The notes beneath the pieces are model-generated. The model did not search any database. It saw nothing but the letters and a program-made list of their open reading frames with translations, and was not told the origin of the DNA. Source: Rhizobium sp. BK313 (GTDB lineage: Bacteria > Pseudomonadota > Alphaproteobacteria > Rhizobiales > Rhizobiaceae). Taken from it: a DNA stretch of 64,000 bases. Made by a program: the position numbers and the translations under genes. The stretch is taken from positions 62,001 to 126,000 of the forward strand of contig NZ_JACHZQ010000008.1 of the NCBI RefSeq assembly GCF_014193655.1, written 5' to 3'. Of this stretch, positions 61,034-64,000 are shown piece by piece (the stretch's first letter is position 1; every line of letters starts with the position of its first letter).

Positions 61034-61444
61034 AATTAACCCCGACCTACCTGTTTCCCCGTATGCTTTTCCCGACGATCGAAGGCGAGCCCTGCGACGT
61101 TTGAGGCAGCCCGCAAAAGTCACTCGCCTCAGGCAGAACCATGCAGAATCCGTCCATCTTAGCGGCTATCTTTGCCTGCAATCGTGAGAACAGGCCGTTC
61201 GGGGGAACCTGTTCCGCGCAAGAGCTAGGAAAATTCTCCGCAAATGTCTGCGTCCATTTTTGACTGCCCGTGGACCGGCATCCGCGATCCAATATGCTTC
61301 AGGGGTTGTTTGACGGGCTGCTGCCGACCAACGTCAGAGCCATGCGATTATGCAGCGGCCGCCGGCGGCACCGGCAACGACGCGAGCATGGGACGCCCTC
61401 GCCCCCTCTACCAGGGAGCCGCGCCGCTTCGGGTCGTAAGCCTT
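61034..61444. other. Intergenic region upstream of the tps operon
   Basis: Between the regulator gene (ends 61445) and tpsB. It probably holds the tps promoter, and the AT-rich part near 61040-61060 is part of the leader. Open frames here have unrecognisable products. GC-rich stretches such as CGGCCGCCGGCGG at 61356 could form structure, but no T-run follows. Confidence 0.4.
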
Positions 61445-63118
61445 CTATCGCGGGTCGCCGGTCGGCAGGCCTATTTCGACAAGCGTTCGCAGAATGGCCT
61501 GGGTGGCGACGAGATAGGTATCGCTGGCGTTGCGACTTGACAGCGGGAGAGTGCGGACGGTGAAGTCGGGACGCAGCGCCATGCCCTTCAGGAGCGCTTC
61601 CCATGCCTCCTTCTTGCGGCCGAGGCGCCGGTATGCGGTCGCCAGCAGCATGTAGGAGCGGCCGGAGCCAGGAGTGATGGCGATCGAGCGTTCCAGCAAC
61701 CCGATTGCTTCTGCGTTGCGATCGAGCAGCAAGTTCGCCCAGCCAGCCCCGAGCAGCCAGGTCCAGCGAGAGACCGCCGGCGTATCAAAGCGGTCGGCCT
61801 CGGCGAATGTCCGCAGCCCATCGTCGAAGCGGCCGAGTTGGACCTCTGCGAGACCGATCTGATAGAGCGCCGCGCCGTCCCAGGGATTGAGCGTCAGCGC
61901 GCGCGCGCAAGCGACAAGGCTTTCGGCGAACTGGTTGGTCGCAGTCAGGAAGCGGCAGTATGCGCCCAGCACAGATATGGATTGCGGTCGCGACCGTAAA
62001 GCATCTTCCAGAAGAGCACGGGCATCGGTTTCGGCAGCGGCGCTTTCGTCGGGGTTATACCAGCCCATTTGCACCCCGCGCAGATGCAGGTCGGCAAGTG
62101 CCACTGGCAGGTCGACGTTTTCAGGATCGGCGGCGCGGTATTTCTCAAGGATCGCCCGCGCCGTTGCAAAACGCTCGCGCGTCGTCTCGTTAATCGAGGC
62201 GAGCGCCTGTTGGATCGCGATATCCGCGCCGCCCGTCCGTTGTGTGCTGTCTGATTCACCGAGATTGTTTATCCGGACCGCCAGCGCATAGCCGACACCA
62301 GCCGCAAGCCGAGACTGAAGGCGTTGTGGATCGGTTTGCGCGGCGTCCACCGATATCTCGGCGACTGTCTGGATCTCGCCGCTGGCGACATTGATGAGGC
62401 GCGCCTGAATGGTAAAGGATTGTGCAGTTTTGCTGAGATCAGCTTGCACCCGGTAGGTGGCGCGCGTGGTCGATCCCTCGCTCGCGACGAGATCGATACC
62501 TTCGATCTTGGAAAGGCCGTTGACCAGCTCGGCGGTGATGCCGCGGGAGAGCGCGATACCCTCGGGGCTACCGGCGGCTTCCGTGATCGGCAGCACTTCC
62601 AGCACGGGTCGGGATGGTTGGAAAAGATTGGAACGACCGAGGAGAATGAAAAGCGCTACAACTAGAACGCCGAAGCTGGCGAGCACCACGGCGCGGAATC
62701 TCCGGCGCGGCCCTGCGCTTGGCTGGGTTCCCGTTTGCGGAAGCTGCGGCGCCGCCTTCTCGCGTTCGTGTCCGTTGGTGACATCGAGGGCGAAGAGATA
62801 GCCTCGGCCGGAGACCAGCTTGATCATTTGCCGCTCGCTGTCGCCGAGCACGGTGCGGATTTCGCGGATGCACTGGAAGAGGCTGTCCTCGCCGACATGG
62901 ATGCCTGGCCAGACGACCTCCATCAAGTCCTGCTTGCTGAACACGCGATGACTGTTGGTAACGAACAGTTTCAACAGTTCGAAGGCTTTTGGGCGCAGCC
63001 GGGTCACGGACCCGTCGGGCCTGCGCAGTTCGGCATGGTCCGGATCCAGCACGAAGCCCGAAAATGAGAACAAGTGCCCCCCGCCCTTTCGCAACACGGC
63101 GCGCACCATAATGAGCAT
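61445..63118 (-). CDS. ToxR/CadC-like membrane regulator with TPR domain
   Basis: A 557-residue protein. The N-terminal winged-helix DNA-binding domain of OmpR type spans about residues 20-110 (LRRPDGSVTRLRPKAFELL, VWPGIHVGEDSLFQCIREI, SGRGYLFALDV). A single membrane segment, RAVVLASFGVLVVALFILL, lies near 143-161. A region with GITAELVNGLSKIEGIDLV resembles the adenylate-cyclase-associated TolB-like fold, and C-terminal TPR repeats follow. The layout matches CadC/HilA-type regulators common in rhizobia. It lies upstream of the tps genes on the same strand and may control them. The start could be ATG 63109. Confidence 0.82.
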   Translation of the reverse strand: MLIMVRAVLRKGGGHLFSFSGFVLDPDHAELRRPDGSVTRLRPKAFELLKLFVTNSHRVFSKQDLMEVVWPGIHVGEDSLFQCIREIRTVLGDSERQMIKLVSGRGYLFALDVTNGHEREKAAPQLPQTGTQPSAGPRRRFRAVVLASFGVLVVALFILLGRSNLFQPSRPVLEVLPITEAAGSPEGIALSRGITAELVNGLSKIEGIDLVASEGSTTRATYRVQADLSKTAQSFTIQARLINVASGEIQTVAEISVDAAQTDPQRLQSRLAAGVGYALAVRINNLGESDSTQRTGGADIAIQQALASINETTRERFATARAILEKYRAADPENVDLPVALADLHLRGVQMGWYNPDESAAAETDARALLEDALRSRPQSISVLGAYCRFLTATNQFAESLVACARALTLNPWDGAALYQIGLAEVQLGRFDDGLRTFAEADRFDTPAVSRWTWLLGAGWANLLLDRNAEAIGLLERSIAITPGSGRSYMLLATAYRRLGRKKEAWEALLKGMALRPDFTVRTLPLSSRNASDTYLVATQAILRTLVEIGLPTGDPR

Positions 63119-63389
63119 CCGGCGGAGCCGTCAACCGGTAGGGTCGGACGTGTGACGGACAGTATGACGCAGCCGATGGCGGGCGGTTTCAGAAAAGAAT
63201 CAGAAGATTTCAGAATTCCGACTGCCGGCCTTCAGGACGTTGCGCCGGCATCCCGGCTATCCATCGAACGGGTCGCAGGATTGCGGCCGGTGATGCATGA
63301 CCGGGGAATGACCGTGCCTGATAAAAGGAAGAAAGTGCAGATCTGTCCGTCATGGCTCTATATCCCTGGGGTGTCGCGCCGTGACGTCC

Positions 63390-64000
63390 ATGTTTGAGCA
63401 GCGCTTGCGCCTCGTGCCGGAAGCGAGCGGCATCGACCGTATGATGGCGGCAGAAACCTTTGCCGATGCAATCGGGTTGCTGGCGCGGAGTTTCATTGCG
63501 AGCCATGTCGCGGCGCCGCGTCCATCGGCGCTGTTTGCCTCGCAGCAGCGCTGGCTGCTCTCCCAGGCAGCGCTCACCCGGCATTTTCGTGCCGCAAGGA
63601 TCGGCGGACCGGGTGTGTCGCGACGGGTGGTCGGGCATCTTGCGGTCCAGCACAATATTGCCAGCCGCAACACCGCCTATGCTTTCTTCGACGAAATCCT
63701 GAAGTACGGCCTCGTCCTCCCGGCGCCCGAAGAGAGCCGGGTGGGGGACGTGGTGCCCGCACCGGAAGCCATGTCGGTACTTTGCTTGTGGTACGAGGTG
63801 CATCTTGCCGCGCTCGACTGTATCGACGGAGGAGACAGGGGCAGCCGCTTCCGCAGCGCGCCCGAACGGCTGCTTCCGCTGCTTGCGCCGGCCATAGGCG
63901 ATCGCCTCCTGGCGAGCCCCGAGATACGCATGCCGGGGCCGCTCTACCGGATCTTCGCTTGGACGGATGCGGGCGGGCATTTGATGGACCGGCTAGTCGC
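63390..64000 (+). CDS. Unrecognised protein, runs off the right edge
   Basis: An open frame from ATG 63390 (or in-frame GTG 63381) runs without a stop to the end, at least 203 residues. It contains LARSFIASHVAAPRPSALF, QQRWLLSQAALTRHFRAA, VSRRVVGHLAVQHNIASRN and TAYAFFDEILKYGLVLP. The last two stretches look like a helix-turn-helix followed by a wing, so a DNA-binding role is possible. It is divergent from the CadC-like regulator across 271 bp. No family is recognised. Codon use fits a real gene. Confidence 0.6.
   Translation, partial: MFEQRLRLVPEASGIDRMMAAETFADAIGLLARSFIASHVAAPRPSALFASQQRWLLSQAALTRHFRAARIGGPGVSRRVVGHLAVQHNIASRNTAYAFFDEILKYGLVLPAPEESRVGDVVPAPEAMSVLCLWYEVHLAALDCIDGGDRGSRFRSAPERLLPLLAPAIGDRLLASPEIRMPGPLYRIFAWTDAGGHLMDRLV

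Overview
The window looks like part of an accessory replicon or genomic island of an alphaproteobacterium of the Rhizobium/Agrobacterium/Sinorhizobium group. The basis is the high GC content, dense runs of translationally coupled (ATGA) ABC-importer genes, LysR/GntR/DeoR/TetR/MBL-fold/IalB-type proteins of rhizobial character, and the absence of tRNA, rRNA or housekeeping genes. The genus assignment is inference.

Layout. (1) 0.3-5.7 kb, + strand: a thioredoxin-like protein, a flavoprotein and a 2[4Fe-4S] ferredoxin that overlap, and a complete SsuABC/TauABC-type importer. (2) 5.9-17.6 kb, - strand: one long operon read from 17565 down to 5871, encoding a DDAH/arginine-deiminase-like hydrolase, a first spermidine/putrescine-type ABC importer, an M28 peptidase, a second importer of the same type and an M81 (MlrC-like) protein. 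A LysR gene is divergent from it. (3) 18.7-20.5 kb, - strand: a cupin and an aldehyde dehydrogenase. (4) 20.9-22.5 kb: a VapBC toxin-antitoxin pair and an IS6-family remnant. (5) 22.5-30.5 kb, + strand: M20 peptidase, GntR/FCD regulator, DppBCDF-type importer, alpha/beta hydrolase and the substrate-binding protein. (6) 30.5-35.8 kb: a frameshifted IS6 element beside a decayed RbsD/FucU gene, a quinone-oxidoreductase-like MDR with divergent LysR, a TetR/NTF2-like divergent pair with two clear palindromic operators, and gene fragments (MDR C-terminus, EamA C-terminus). (7) 35.8-40.5 kb: a methyl-parathion-hydrolase-like MBL enzyme, a TPR protein, DoxX, a LysR-type regulator, and an SDR with a GlcG/HbpS-like protein. 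(8) 41.0-49.4 kb, + strand: a DeoR regulator, an alkaline-phosphatase-superfamily phosphodiesterase, a peptide-type SBP, a small unknown protein, OppD/OppF and OppB/OppC. IS3-family remnants lie on both sides. (9) 49.7-64 kb: a fragment, an IalB-like protein, a giant two-partner-secretion exoprotein (about 2,900 residues, ten MBG repeats of 228 bp, five YDG repeats, many GLUG repeats) with its TpsB transporter, a ToxR/CadC-like TPR regulator, and an unrecognised gene that runs off the edge.

The common theme is nutrient scavenging. Five complete ABC importers each sit with their own hydrolase or oxidoreductase and regulator: organosulfur-type, two polyamine/guanidino-type within one operon, and two peptide-type. 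The best candidates for an undescribed system are the amidinohydrolase/dual-Pot/M28/M81 operon, the flavoprotein-ferredoxin-Ssu unit, and the DeoR-phosphodiesterase-Opp cluster with its 83-residue protein. Substrates are not readable from sequence alone.
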